DNA of 64,000 bases from Anthopleura xanthogrammica (Eukaryota; Cnidaria; Anthozoa; Actiniaria; Actiniidae), in NCBI GenBank assembly GCA_964019055.1, contig OZ025210.1, forward strand, positions 6,343,547 through 6,407,546. Reading direction: 5' to 3'. A model generated the notes under the pieces. The model searched no databases, was not told the DNA's origin, and saw only the letters and a list, made by a program, of their open reading frames with translations. Shown in pieces: positions 11,501 to 23,538 of this stretch. Each line of letters starts with the position of its first letter. Positions within the stretch are counted from its first letter, which is position 1. A program made the position numbers and the translations under genes.

Positions 11501-14500
11501 TCATACATGGACTGCATAACATCTGCCATAGGTGCCTTCTCATGCTTTCAGTTCGGCCCCATTGAGCTGCGGCAATGCTGTACTTGCGGTGGTGATTAGT
11601 GATAACACATTTTTTTGTTTTTTGTTTTTATTTTATTTTTTTATCTAAAAGCTCACTTACCTTGCACCAGGTTCGTAGTCAAAGATCGTGGTAGAAATAA
11701 GGTCAGTAGCTTGGGCCTTGGATATGGACTGCCCTTCAGTTGCAATATGGCTATACAAATCAATAATTAATCCCTCTAATTCATAAACCTTTTTTAGTCT
11801 GTTTGGCATTTCTGCAAATAAAGTTGAAAACACAGCTATTAATAAAATTGTACTAGCCATTGACAATTATAATGGACAGTATTCCATTGGGAGAAAAAAA
11901 GGTAGTTTTTCTAATAACCATACCTGCATTTCTTGCTAAACAGTCCAGACAGGCCTCTGTTAGCTTTGTTTCTGATGCCTTAAGACACAGGAAAATGAAA
12001 AAAAAATGTGAATAAAAGAAAATAATTGATCAAAATTTGCACTATGGACTAATATAGTCACTCTTATTGTTTTAATCTTAACTTACTCTGCTATATACTG
12101 GTGGAAAAACTGAATGTCCATTAGGATTTATAAATCTCAAGAGATCCCATAAGATTCGTCGGTGGGTATCTTCTTCTCTTGCAAGACCTTCTATAGGAAT
12201 CTGGTGAGTTCTCTCGCCTAAAAACAAAAAATGAACAAAACATTTAAAAAGTGTGTTGTTATAGTTCCTATGATTAAGGGATAGTCCAAAAAAACTCTCC
12301 CCAAAATTTGCTATAAATTACTTTTATAAATTGCTAGCAGACATAATTACCTATAATTAGAAGTATTTGTACTCCTGTGCTTCAAGGGCTTTTTTTTATG
12401 GGTTTTCTGGTTTTCCTCCCTCCACAAAAATCAACTTCTAAATTCCAATTGGAATTTCTGTGGACTCTGTAGAGGTGCCACTGAGAAAATTTTTTTTTGA
12501 CAGGGTGATAGCCTGTTTTTTTTTTTTTTTTGGCTACTAAATGTTATTTATATATATTTTATTTGATCCAATACTTACTAGTACTCATGCATTCATATCT
12601 ATATCCAAGTGGAATTTCACCTGTTAAAATAATAATTTATTACAATATATGATCATACACTGTTTTTAGTAAATTAAACATTCCCATCATGATAATTATG
12701 AATGCTAGGCAGAGCAGAAAAATGACAAGGCTGCTTCTTTCACCATTTTTTAATTTAACTGACAGTGATACGCCAAAACTATAATGTTATTACATAATTA
12801 TGATCATACACTGTTTTTAGTAAATTAAACATTCCCATAATGATAATTATGAATGCTAGGCAGAGCAGAAAAACGACAAGGCTGCTGCTACTGTCACCAT
12901 TTTTTAATTTAACTGACAGTGATATGCCAAAACTATAATGTTATTACATAATTATGATCATACACTGTTTTTAGTAAATTAAACATTCCCATCACGATAA
13001 TTATGAATGCTAGGCAGAGCAGAAAAGCGACAAGGCTGCTGCTACTGTCACCATTTTTTAGTTTAACTGACAGTGATATGCCAAAACTATAATTTAGTGT
13101 TTCATTTTTGGCACTGTTGCTCAAAACTTGTGACAAAATCCTGTCGAACTAGAGTAAAGCTAGTTGAAGATATTTATGAAAATGTCAGTTTTTCTGCTGA
13201 TCAAAATATCACCTATCCCAAATTACAAGGCGTTATTTCTCTAAACTGAATTCTTTAAACTTTGGTTGCATTTGATATTTTTTTCTTTGGCCCCAAAAGA
13301 GTTTGTTTACAAAATATTGAGCTTAAAAATGTTTAGTGGTCGTTATAACGAGAGGCCAAAAATCGTTTTTCTGCTCTGTCTGAATGCTATATTTCATTAT
13401 GTTTTATCATACATTTGCAAACTGTCAGACTTTGCCACCAAAATAATACTTCATTTTTTTAATCCTATGTTTCTTGGGATTATTCTAGGTCCATTGTGTA
13501 TAAAATGCTCATATGTGACAGTGCAGTTCTTCAGAATTTCAAACTGTTTGTATTCTTTTAAGTTGTGCAATCTTTATTATACTGTGGGTGTTTGTGAAAA
13601 TATTGTGACACACAAATAGGGCTAACCCTTGTCCTGAGTAAATGGGTATGAAATCAAGGAACACAGTATTATTTTTGTGCAGGGATTTCCTTAAAATTTT
13701 AAGTAGGCATATAGTTTACTTAATTTTTACAGGTGGCTGTATAAAGGGGGAAAAATCATTAACAGGCACAATTGGGACATGGAATGGCAAAAGTAGGCAA
13801 CTCAGATACATAGGCCGGGGCGTAGCTACAGCATCTTTGCAAGTACTGTATGCATGGGTCCCATGGCCAAACACACCCTCAACCCAAAAGTAAAGTTTTT
13901 GCTTTCCATACATAAGGAATAGCTATGCCCCTGATAGCAAAAGTAGACGCCAGTGTTTGCCAGTTGCCAGCTTCTAATGAAATTCTAGTTTGTGAATTTG
14001 GAAAAAAAAATATTATACATAAGCATACCTGGATGAATAAATCTGTGCATGGTATTGATGATACCACTGTTAATGGAGAATTCAACCACTCCCAGCTCAC
14101 AAGGTAGCTGTAGGTCATCAGAAGATGGGCACAGTGACATAAAACCAATGAAGAAGAACCTCTCATCACAGACCACTTTAAATAAAACAAATCATTATAC
14201 ATTAGCTATAGAGCTCTGATGAACTTTCATTATTAACTAATTTTGCTGAATGAGTTTCAATAATACTGCTTTAGAGCTTTATTGCTTTGTATTAAATATA
14301 TCAGGTCCACAAATGAATCTCAAGAATCTCATTACCAGACTTCAGTGAAGAGTGAACCTCTATCAGGGTTCCCACTCATCTGGAAAAATAAAATCCCACG
14401 ATTTTTCCCTGATTTCCCTGACCAAAAACCATTTTTCACTGGCCATACCAGCTGAGCGTCATTAAATTTTCTAACCAATTGATCACAGTCAATAATTGTG

Positions 14501-16650
14501 ATTTTTTATGGCTGGCCCTGTGTTCAAGCACTTTTTTCTGCCTGAAAACTATTGACAATTGAATACAATATATTTTAAGTCATAGAAAAGTCCTAATCAG
14601 TGTGATATTTCATCTAAAAACCACTTGAGAAATGATTTTCAAAACAGAGAGTGAAGGGCAGCAGGTTTTCATCAACAATGCTTTGCGGGATTAGTTGTTC
14701 GCTCAGCTGATACTGTGCACTTATTTTAGGAAAAATGGTTGTTCGACCACAGGAAGCCCAACTAAAAATTCTGCATTGAAAACAAGTTTTTGAAGGCCGA
14801 CAAAAATTCCCTGACTTTTCGCTAACTTTTGGGTAAGTTGCATAAATTCACTGACCAAGATCAAAATTCCCTGACAATTCCCTGACCTTGAAAAAAATTC
14901 AGGATTCACTGACTTTTTCCTGCTACGTTCATACCACCTAGCAATTTGATTGGCTAATAGAAAACAATGTAGAAAGAAATGTTGTTCGAGCAGTTGGAGC
15001 AGATGCTAGTGGGGGAATGACATGAACAGGAACTGCCTCACAGTGGCTGTGCAGGAGGCTATGAATAGTAATATCAGTCTTATACATCAAAATATCATTT
15101 TTCAATGCATTTTTTTAAGATTACATTTTCCAGGAGGCCAGGCTGACTTCACTTCTTCTCTCTGCCTGCGTCGCTTGTTTTCATTCAGACTTACAGTATC
15201 AACTCTTTGCTAGTTTGAATAAAAAGAAAGCCACATAAATTTATATTTTCTTACAATAGACCCTTTTCGAATATGGAGTCTATGACGTCATACAAGGAGA
15301 ATGAGAATGTCCTGGATGTTGAAATCCAATGATTTCCACTAGCAGCATCCGGGACTAGAATGCCCTGGAGATTCAAAAACACAATCATTATCACTCATAA
15401 CATCCGGGACATTCTAGGACTCCTCGTTTGACATCATAGATGCCATATTTGAAAAGGTTCTATTAAGCATAAATTTTAATAAGTTTGTTGCTATGATAGA
15501 TTTGGAAGCAAAAAATAATTACCCTTCAGAAGAAGGCTACCCTGCTATGTAAATAGCAAAGTTTAATAAATTAAAATACCTAAAATTCCATCAAGAAAAT
15601 GAGTAATTACAAAATAATGCACACCCAACTTTACTAAAAAAATCTAAAATATTTGATTGAATTTAAATTTTTTATAGAGCAGAATTTCTTGCCCTATCCT
15701 CTGCCTCCTCCCTCCCCTCCCCCTAATAATTTCTATGCATCTCCAAAACAATTTAACCACAAATGATTTTTGAAGTTGGAAAAAAATTCTTTTCCTGTTA
15801 CTACTGTATATACTCACTGATAACAGCTGACCCGTACAGTCTCTACGGTCATTCCTCAATCCACCATAATTCTGTTTATTTGCCTTGGCCTGTCTGGCCA
15901 TTTCCTGATACACTTCTTTTTCATGTTCTGGGAGATCCTTTAATTAAAACCAATACAGTTTCTACACATCACATAAATATCCTTTATCGTGATCAAACTT
16001 TTGTGATTAAAATACATGACGATGTTTTTGTTTGACGTAAGCTTCGCTTTTGTTATTCAGGTGTTTAGGCAGCTGGTTTACAAAACAAAGCAACTTGTGA
16101 AGATCGCTATAATATTAATCTTTACAGTAGCTTAAATTGTCATTTAAAGCTGCCTCGACATCAAACTAGAGAGGTCCCCAGATAAGAGATCTTAAGATCC
16201 CCAGATAAGAGATCTTAAGTTTCTTAGAGTTTGATCTCTTATCTGGGGACTAAAATAAGAACTTGCTAGTTTTGAGAGAATCTAGGAGAATCAGGTTTTA
16301 GAGTGCATGAACAAGAAGAGCGCTATTTTATGCGAGCAGTTTCACCGGCTTTTTTCATCTTTTCTCTTTTATTTCGGTTGATAATTAGTTGTTAAAGTCA
16401 ACTAAGTGTATTCTAGTAATTTTCGAACTGTCAATAACGAAGGGCTTCTATACCTAACGTTCTTGCATCCACAGCAGACGCTCATACACATAATTTGTAA
16501 GCTTACCTTCCATCTTGGCCCAGCTAACCCCGCTAACGATTGCATTCCATTCGCCAAAACTACTCCTTGTCTCTCAAGCTGAGGACGTAAGGATATCATG
16601 TAGTAATAAAATGCATTTTTAGCTTGGTTCTTGTTCTTTTTGTTCGGCAT
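8571..16650 (-). CDS. MAEL: Maelstrom, HMG-box and MAEL-domain piRNA-pathway protein
   Basis: Germline protein needed for piRNA-guided transposon silencing (family knowledge). Exons: 16650-16507, 15937-15818, 15209-15125, 14175-14029, 12620-12579, 12217-12087, 11978-11924, 11811-11661, 10475-10267, 9698-9423, 8926-8571; every junction is AG/GT and in phase, 571 aa in all. HMG-like box at residues 1-88 (starts MPNKKNKNQAKNAFYYYM; later EVYQEMARQAK), basic linker 89-116 (ENKRRRQREE), MAEL domain about 117-320 (FFFIGFMSLC, FIHPGEIPLGYRYEC, RRILWDLLRFINPNG, then CSFCMADFLCPHY with Cys/His typical of its zinc site). The remaining ~250 residues are low complexity: an NNND stretch, a run of five or more GR dipeptides at about 416-428, a Q-rich tract, and the C-terminus MSMFENQ. 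Human MAEL is 434 aa, so the tail is longer here. The first ATG is the natural start. Confidence 0.93.
9829..10150. mobile_element. palindromic element with a nested second element, MAEL intron
   Basis: Outer arms: TAGACCTCTTTAGACCA at left and a mirror ending TGGTCTAAAATGGGA at right. It belongs to the same family as 17290-17420 and 23999-24165. Inserted within it is about 9864-10046, which starts CAGGGGCAGATCCAGG and ends in CCCCT-type sequence, a hAT-like MITE pattern. Intron between MAEL exons 10475-10267 and 9698-9423. Confidence 0.5.
11040..11440. mobile_element. inverted pair of tRNA-SINE-like fragments
   Basis: The plus strand at 11070-11100 has a B-box-like GGGTTCGATTCCC followed by ATCTGGGGCTCAGAA. 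The block GGCTCAGAATTTTTTCTGAG...GTACGATCACATAT recurs inverted at about 11380-11440. No full cloverleaf can be drawn, so I call it a repeat and not a tRNA. MAEL intron. Confidence 0.45.
12640..13092. repeat. three tandem copies of a ~152-bp unit in a MAEL intron
   Basis: The marker GATCATACACTGTTTTTAG occurs at 12651, 12802 and 12956, giving periods of 151 and 154 bp. Copies differ by a few bases and by a short CTGCTACTG indel. The unit is non-coding and lies in the intron between MAEL exons 14175-14029 and 12620-12579. Confidence 0.9.
14357..14925. mobile_element. decayed MITE with TTCCCTGA repeats, MAEL intron
   Basis: The region begins CAGGGTTCCCACTC. It carries several TTCCCTGA/TTTCCCTGACC blocks in the first 100 bp and again in the last 120 bp. 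This looks like a degenerate hAT-type element and its ends are uncertain. The next 140 bp (to 15065) match one arm of the element at 7426-7620. Confidence 0.35.
15257..15462. mobile_element. MITE, family B (TAGACCCTTTTCG ends), MAEL intron
   Basis: Terminal inverted repeats: TAGACCCTTTTCGAATATGG at left and a mirror ending CATATTTGAAAAGGTTCTA at right. Both arms carry a TGACGTCA or TGACATCA block. A second copy is at 25530-25801. Confidence 0.7.
16172..16251. repeat. short perfect hairpin repeat
   Basis: GTCCCCAGATAAGAGATC is followed by a direct second copy of CCCCAGATAAGAGATC, then by the exact reverse complement ending at 16251. The transcript would fold into a strong hairpin. It lies in MAEL intron 1. 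Confidence 0.7.
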
Positions 16651-16843
16651 TTTACTTCAAAGAATCATGAATAATGCAGCATGAGCAACACATAAGACGA
16701 AGTCGGAATGAAAGTGCAAGCGATGATCGATTACGGTATACTTACAGTAGATACAGCCACAGGGAGCCCGATTTAGAAAAAATGATAGGATGTGGTTGGG
16801 TGCTAGCGCGCATGCGTGATTATATCCACGTGAAAATTTCAAG
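16651..16843. promoter_or_regulatory. bidirectional MAEL/RRP1 promoter
   Basis: Only 193 bp separate the two divergent start codons, so both core promoters must lie here or inside the 5' UTRs. A GCGCATGCG palindrome at about 16808-16816 resembles an NRF-1 site. A perfect E-box CACGTG at 16827-16832 is 11 bp before the RRP1 ATG; CACGTG near the start of ribosome-biogenesis genes is a known metazoan pattern. I see no TATA box. Confidence 0.6.
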
Positions 16844-19800
16844 ATGGCGGTCGGAGGAGCTGAAGACCACTTTGCTAAAAAGTTGGCAAATAATGACAAA
16901 AGGATTCGTGACAGAGCTTTAAAAAGACTTCAGTCATGGATATCAAGTCGGCCATCAACTGGAACAGGTGTGTGTTACATAAAACATTGTTATTTAACTG
17001 TTTACTCGTTCATCTTCGTATAACTTTTCAAAAAATTAAGCTTATGAAATATTTTTCTTATTTTCCTCATAAAAATCTTTCTTATGTAAGATATTGTTAA
17101 AATTTTATATGAGGTTTTTCAATTAGAGGTAACAAATACCTCCGATTATGAGTAATGATAAAGCTTGTAACGTTATGGGAACATAGTACTGCATGTCTTG
17201 AGAAGCACGTGTTTGTAACCTTTAATATCATTTGGGGGGGGGGGGGGGGGCTGGAAAGGAGAGATAGTTACATGTATAACATGAGCTGCTTTCCTATTTC
17301 AGATCAGTTGTCATTTCCTTGATTATTGTTCCTTTGTCTATCAGTAATTGTTGAAAAATTACATGAATTTACAAAAAATCTTATTTTCAAGGGAATGACA
17401 TGTGATCTGAAAAGGAAAATTATTACGTATAAATAAATAATGATTATTATTAGCCTCAAGACGATTTTTCTTTTGTTTTGTATTAGGTTATAGTGAATTA
17501 GAGCTTCTAAAGATATGGAAAGGTCTTTTTTACTGCTTTTGGATGTCTGACAGACCTTTAATTCAGGTACAAAATGAGAAGTTTTGCAAACACATTGAAC
17601 GATGTGTAAGAAAAAGTATTGGAAACTACCTCATGATTGTGTTTTCTAAATAATAAAATAAATATATATATATATATATACAACAGCAAATATTTGTTCA
17701 TGTATTTTCGTATGCTGTTCTTCTGTTTTAGGAGGAGTTAGCAGAAAATATTTCTAAATTACAGCACAGCTTCAAGAATAAAGAGTCAGGTAAGCTTATA
17801 AATGAAAAGCACTACAATTCTGTGTCCCCTGAGACTATTTAGGGAGTTATCAGTATTTCTAAACTATAGTAAATGGTATTGAAAAGCCTTAGTCTAGATT
17901 AATGTTTGTAAACAATACTTTGTTTTTGTTTTTCCTTCAGGTTTTGCATTTATTATAACATTTTTTAAGACAATGCACAAAGAATGGCATGGGATTGATC
18001 GATTAAGACTGGACAAATTTTATCTGGTAAGTTATAAAAGATCTTGCAAGTCTCACATAAAAAAAACTTTTTCAAAATGCATTAGACTATTCACCAAAAT
18101 ACAAAATTTTATTTTTCTTTGAGAAATCTTACAGTATAACTCTCTGGTTTTCTTTCTCTGTGTCTCTATTTCCTACTCTTTGTAGCAGACCTATGAGGAC
18201 TGTTATAGCATGTGGCAAGCACAGATACCACAGGAAGCCCAACAGGAGGGCAGTGGTGCAATAACATCTCCTGCATATAATAACAATTTTATTGACAAAG
18301 CTCTGCCGAAGTGTTTTTCTTTAACAAAAGGAAACTCTTCATGCTAAAATAGTTTTATTTATATTTTTGCTTCACAGTTGGTGAGAATGTTTATCAGAGA
18401 GAATTTTGAATTTTTAAAGATTAACAGTTGGGATCCAAGGTAATGGAGTGCAAAGTTAATAGAACATACTTAGTTCTTACTGAAAACTGTTAGTTCACTT
18501 CAGATGTTATAGTGATCAACATTAACCAATCTTTCTTTTGAACATACACATCATGATTGAATTCATGGTTGAATACATCGAGACCAAATTCATGAACCTG
18601 TAGTAGGGCTGGGTTGGTCTGTCAAAACCAATTTCGTTGCTTTCTGGTTGTCTAAGTAAATAGGAAAAAAGAATTGGGTTGCCACAAGAGACCACGGGCA
18701 CAAGCATATGTCACTCTGTAAAAGCCAATCATGTCTGTAAAATCAATTTATCTTGTTTTTGATTTAATTCTCTAGCATTTGTAGTAGATTGTGTGATATT
18801 TACAAAGATGGACCACTTCATCCTTCAAAGGAAACTGTGAGTGTTAAAATATGTTTAAATACATGTGTTGAAGAATGAAATTTATTAATAATTACTTTGC
18901 ATGTTCCTTAGAAATTAAAAATTGGTTTTAGTTTTTAAGTATGACCACATTTAATGTATTCACATACTTTTATGCATGGGCTTTTCGATGTGAAGCTTAC
19001 TGGTTTTACCAATGAAGGTATGTAAAAGCTCATTTATAAGCAAAAAGGCTGTGCATAGAAGTATGCGAATACATTAAATGTGGCCATACTTTTGCACGTC
19101 GCACTGTAATTCTGGTTTAAAAATATCTTATTATCAATAGGTTCCGATTGGCATGAAGCTTCATCTTTGTGGTGTCTTTTTAAATGAACTTAGTAATATT
19201 GCCAAGGAAAAGGTAAGATACACTGTCAATAAAGGTTAAAAAATACCAAAGGTAGGAAATCATACCTGCAAAACTTAAAAATAAAGTACATTTTGCATAA
19301 TTTAACATAAACTTAAACAGTAAAATTCCAAACAAAATTAGCATGTACTATTATTTTGTCTTCAACAGTGCTAGATAGCTTAAAACAAAATCTGGTTCTT
19401 AGCACAGCTGTTTGAAAATAGATCTTTTTTTCATTCAATAGTGCCTGCCTCTTAATTTTTTCATAAGAAAATTGTATTTCACTCCATAGGTGTCAGCAGA
19501 GATTATATCATTATTATTGGAACCATTCTTTGTTCTAGCTGCAGAAACTAAGAGGTGAGTTATTTTGCAAAATGCAGTGAATCATTAAAAAAAAAATTTT
19601 TAATTATTCTTTGCATACTGTAATTTTCTTAATATATTTGTGCAGTCAAGTGGTTAGCCGGGCTGTGAAAGATGGAGTGCTAGAAAAACTATTGGAGATT
19701 GAAGAAAAAAGGTTAAGAAAAGAAGAAGAAGAGGATGAAGGAGAAGATGACAATCAAGAGAAAAAGGATAAAATGTTACAGGTATTTTTACCAACCAAAT

Positions 19801-22416
19801 CCTTCTTTTTATGTATCAATTTCCCTGGGGAAAAAAGCTCAAAGATATGACAACTATGTTGTAGGGAGCAATACCTCATTTTTATGTACCCTTTCCTCTG
19901 GAAACAAAAGCTCAAAGACATGACAGCCATCTTGGAAGTTACCATGTCAAATTCATCCAACGTGGTAGCAACATTATGACATCACATATACACCCCAAAA
20001 ATCTAATTTATAAAATGAAATTCCTTAGAGCTTTCATTTCATTTTATTTTTTTCATTCCTTAAACTTTAAGACTAATACACTTAATAAAAAAATATGTAT
20101 CTTGTTGCCAGATGAACTGCAAAGATATTGCCGATAAGCTGTTTTCCTTGGGAAGTGATAGACAGATACTGGGACGAAATAGGAATCTACTTTATCTTTA
20201 CTCAAAAAAGTAAGTCATAGTACTTGATTTTGATTATATTAATGCTCAAAGTTATTGTGAATGTCCTAGAAAAACTAAAATTTCTAATTAAATAATTCTT
20301 TCCCTTATTAGATTCAAAAAAGCTGTTTCAGGTACGTGAATTAAGTAAATCTTTATTTATTTATCTTAACAAACTTGAGTTATTTTCAGTTAAAAAAACA
20401 ACAAATGAGTCATTCCATAATATTAAGGGTAGTTAAATTCGTATGAATGGGTAACCTATGGTACTGCCTAACAGGACCTACACAGTACAAATTTTCTCAT
20501 ACAATATGCTTTAAGTCAAGAGGGATAATATACAGGGGTGGTAGGGGGTTTTCTCGTGAAATCATGAACAGGTTTTTTAAAATTTTTCCGTGATCTGTGA
20601 TGTCAGAGCATGTCTTAAACGTAGTGAATCATGAATCATCTTGAATTTGAACATTTGGTATTTTCCTTGAGCCGTGATTGTCCTTTTTTTATTTTTCATG
20701 AACCGTGCCGAGACCCCCTTTACTGCCCTGAATATTCAATTATTTTATCTTCTAGATGATACAGAAGAAAATGAAAAAGGAAGAAAAAGAAAACTAGAAG
20801 AAGAAAAAGAAAGTGAGGAATTACCAGATGTAGATATTCCAGTTAAAAAACAGAAGAAGAAGAAAAAAAACCTGAGGTCAAATGGCTTTGCAGATAAAGA
20901 AGAAGTTGCCGAGGTAGAAAATGAACCAGAAGTAAAGCAAAACGATGGGAAGAAAAAGAAAAGGAAACGGAGTCAAAAAGATAATGGACAGGATGAAAGC
21001 AAAAAACAAGTCACAACGACACCTAAAATGAAAATCAAATCAAAACGATCAAAGGAAAAATTAGATATTAATGGGAATTCTGAAGATGATATTGCAAGTA
21101 AGGAGTCTATCGTAAAAGCAAGCAATGGCTTAAAGGAAGATGAAATGATTAGTGAACAAGTGTCAGCTCAAGGAAAAAGTAGCACATCAGAAATGATTGT
21201 AGAAAAGACAATAAAAGAGCTGAGGAATCAGGTTTCACCAGCACAAAATACAGAAAAAACACCTGTAAAGAAAAAGAAAAAGCAAGAACTTCAGGGCGAT
21301 GAGACTCCTTTTGCTGCTTTCACCAAGACAATCACACCACCTGCATTTTTTAGGAAGGCTATCTCTCGCACTGAACCAAGGAAGGCCAAGACGACAAAGG
21401 TATTGAATCCCTTGCAGCTTGGCCAAAACATTTTAGATCACATTCACTACTGACAGCCTAGCAACACTCTACTGAAAGCCTAGCAACACCCTCCTGACAG
21501 CCTAGCAACACTCTACTGACAACATACCAACACCCTACTGACAGCCTACCAACACTCTACTGACAACATACCAACACCCTGACAGCCTAGCAACATCCTA
21601 CTGACAACCTACCAACACCCTACTGACAGCCTACCAACATCCTACTGACAACCTACCAACACCCTCCTGACAACCCACAACACCCTACTGACAACCTACC
21701 AACACCCTCCTGACAACCCACAACACCCTCCTGACAACCGACAACACCCTCCTGACAACCCACAACACCCTCCTGACAACCTACCAACATTCTACTGACA
21801 ATAGTATTCTGAAGTACTATCTTCTGTAAAACCAAATAGTAAAACCAAGTGATGTTAATTTATGCTTTCCCCTTCATTGTAGCTCACATGTCCAAATTCA
21901 GAACCTCAAAACTCAAAGAAGAAAGTAAGGATTCATCTGCACAAGAATAAAGCACAAAGCCCTTTAGGTACCATATGCCTCTTATTGCACAATTTCTGCA
22001 ATGTTTTTACATTTAATAGACCCCTTTCACGTGACATCAAAGCAGCTCAATTTGGAGGACAAAACAAAAGAATTTCAATCTCCTGAGAATTGGAACCTAT
22101 TGTTTTGTCCTCTAAATTGAGCTGCGTTCTGACTCACTGCTAGGGGTCTATTAGAGACTTGCCAAAAACAAGGCTGTCATTTTTTAGTGATGACTTATGG
22201 AAGTATCACATTTTATGCCTTTTAATCTAAATCTGGTCTGTTTTAATCTTAGATTATGTCAAGAGTGTAACCAGCAGTCCAGATATTCCCTTTGATGCAA
22301 GCCGCACACCAGAATTTGGGCTCTTGAAAGCCAAATCATTGGCTAAATCAAAGCCTGTAAGAGCTGGCAAGAAACACACACCATCTAAACGATCCAAAGC
22401 AATTGATTTTTTTTAG
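16844..22416 (+). CDS. RRP1: RRP1 / Nop52, nucleolar 60S ribosome-assembly factor
   Basis: Nucleolar protein required for processing the 27S/32S pre-rRNA toward 5.8S and 28S rRNA (family knowledge). Exons: 16844-16967, 17487-17566, 17732-17789, 17941-18026, 18378-18439, 18776-18836, 19141-19212, 19490-19554, 19646-19781, 20112-20209, 20312-20331, 20756-21399, 21883-21967, 22253-22416; all in phase, 584 aa. Nop52 domain about 8-230: [91 protein letters not shown]. An acidic patch ([10 protein letters not shown]) follows, then a long Lys/Arg-rich tail encoded mostly by one 644-bp exon. Near the C-terminus [14 protein letters not shown] aligns with the PP1-docking segment of vertebrate RRP1B. 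Exon 11 is only 20 nt. The start ATG has no upstream in-frame rival. Confidence 0.95.
17290..17420. mobile_element. palindromic element, family C, RRP1 intron 1
   Basis: CCTATTTCAGATCAGTTGTCATTTCCTTG at left is mirrored by CAAGGGAATGACATGTGATCTGAAAAGG at right. Related copies are at 9829-10150 and 23999-24165. A run of 17-18 G lies just upstream at about 17234-17250. Confidence 0.6.
21450..21800. repeat. minisatellite, ~19-22-bp units, RRP1 intron 12
   Basis: Imperfect tandem units of the type CTACCAACACCCTACTGACAA fill the intron directly after the donor at 21400. The unit varies by single bases and small indels. The exon reading frame hits a stop at 21451, so the array is not coding. Confidence 0.9.
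22017..22150. mobile_element. MITE family A, copy 1 (RRP1 intron 13)
   Basis: Palindrome beginning TAGACCCC and ending GGGGTCTA, with the arm AGCTCAATTTGGAGGACAAA mirrored by TTTTGTCCTCTAAATTGAGCT. No coding capacity. Confidence 0.85.
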
Positions 22417-22485
22417 ATATTATGTAATATATTTAGGGCCTATCGTGTCATGAGCTCTGCCTGGATTCAGGATTACTGTACAACC

Positions 22486-22671
22486 CAGGGCTTGAAATAA
22501 TAGCCAGTCAACAGACAATATCCAGCCAGAATTGGAACTTGTCAGGTGAAAATTTTGCCTTGCTGGTCATTTTAACCAATAACATTGAGTCAAAAATGGG
22601 GTATGACCAAGCTAAACGAAATTGGCCAGACATAATGACTGGCAACTGACCGGCTGGTATTTCAAACCCTG
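22486..22671. mobile_element. hAT-like MITE downstream of RRP1
   Basis: Terminal inverted repeats CAGGGCTTGAAAT and ATTTCAAACCCTG. CAACC flanks both ends (22481-22485 and 22672-22676), a candidate short target duplication. Confidence 0.65.
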
Positions 22672-22764
22672 CAACCCTTATCTCAAACTTTTCATTATCT
22701 CGAACATGGAATTTGGTAGAATGTTGGTAGGCTACAGTATACTGTTGGCTGACATCCTACCAAC

Positions 22765-22898
22765 AAACCCCTCTTACATGACGTCAAAGCAGCTCAATTT
22801 GGAGGACGAAACAAAACAATTTCAAACTCCTGACAATTGGAACCTATTGTTTTGTCCTCCAAATTGAGCTGCATTCCGACGTGCTGCAAGGGGTCTTT
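22765..22898. mobile_element. MITE family A, copy 2
   Basis: Same arm as copy 1 (AGCTCAATTTGGAGGAC) with its mirror, and ends close to ACCCCT/AGGGGTCT. It lies in the 1.1-kb gap between the RRP1 and TEN1 stop codons. Confidence 0.85.
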
Positions 22899-23277
22899 AA
22901 CTATTTGAGGGTCAACATTTTAAGCATCTAAATTCTGTAAACTTATTAATATTCCTTGACTCTTCTTTTTAACAATTGAAAGCAACACCTAGGCTTAGTC
23001 AAAGACAAACAAACATTTATGTTAGTAGAATGGAATTTACTTTTTATCAGTAGTTCTTGTAATATTTATGTATATCAAGATGACATGGCAGCAATAAATA
23101 ATATAATCTTTACAGGTTGTTGTACGAGTATCAATCTTCACATAACCAAAAATGTGGTGTTACTAATACAACAGAAAACAACTTCAAAATTGTTGCTTCT
23201 TTCTTTCACGAAATGGGTATTTAAAATGCCCTTTTACTGTTATTAAATGGACTTCAAATTCATGTTCTCAAGGAATA

Positions 23278-23407
23278 TAGACCCCTTGCGGCAAGTCTGG
23301 ATGCAGCTCAATTTGGAGGACAAAACAATAGGTTCCAATTCTCAGGAGATTGAAATTTGTTTGTTTTGTCCTCCAAATTGAGCTTGACGTCACTTAACAG
23401 GGGTCTA
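23278..23407. mobile_element. MITE family A, copy 3
   Basis: Begins TAGACCCCTTGCGGCAAGTC and ends GGGGTCTA, with the family A arm and its mirror. It lies just past the TEN1 stop codon in the convergent gap. Confidence 0.85.
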
Positions 23408-23538
23408 TAATCTGGAAGTTAAGATTGAGTAGCATGAACCATGTTTCAACAGCGGCCAATACATGACATGGGCTGCTTGTTTCATTTTTGTCTGGGATTT
23501 TGTCCCTGCAAGAATGTTTTACATGAGGTCATTATAAG

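Noticed and set aside
14175..15818. Direct splice of MAEL exon 2 to the MAEL-domain exon
   Set aside because: The phase fails with the strong donor GTGAGT; the 85-nt exon 15209-15125 restores the phase on both sides.
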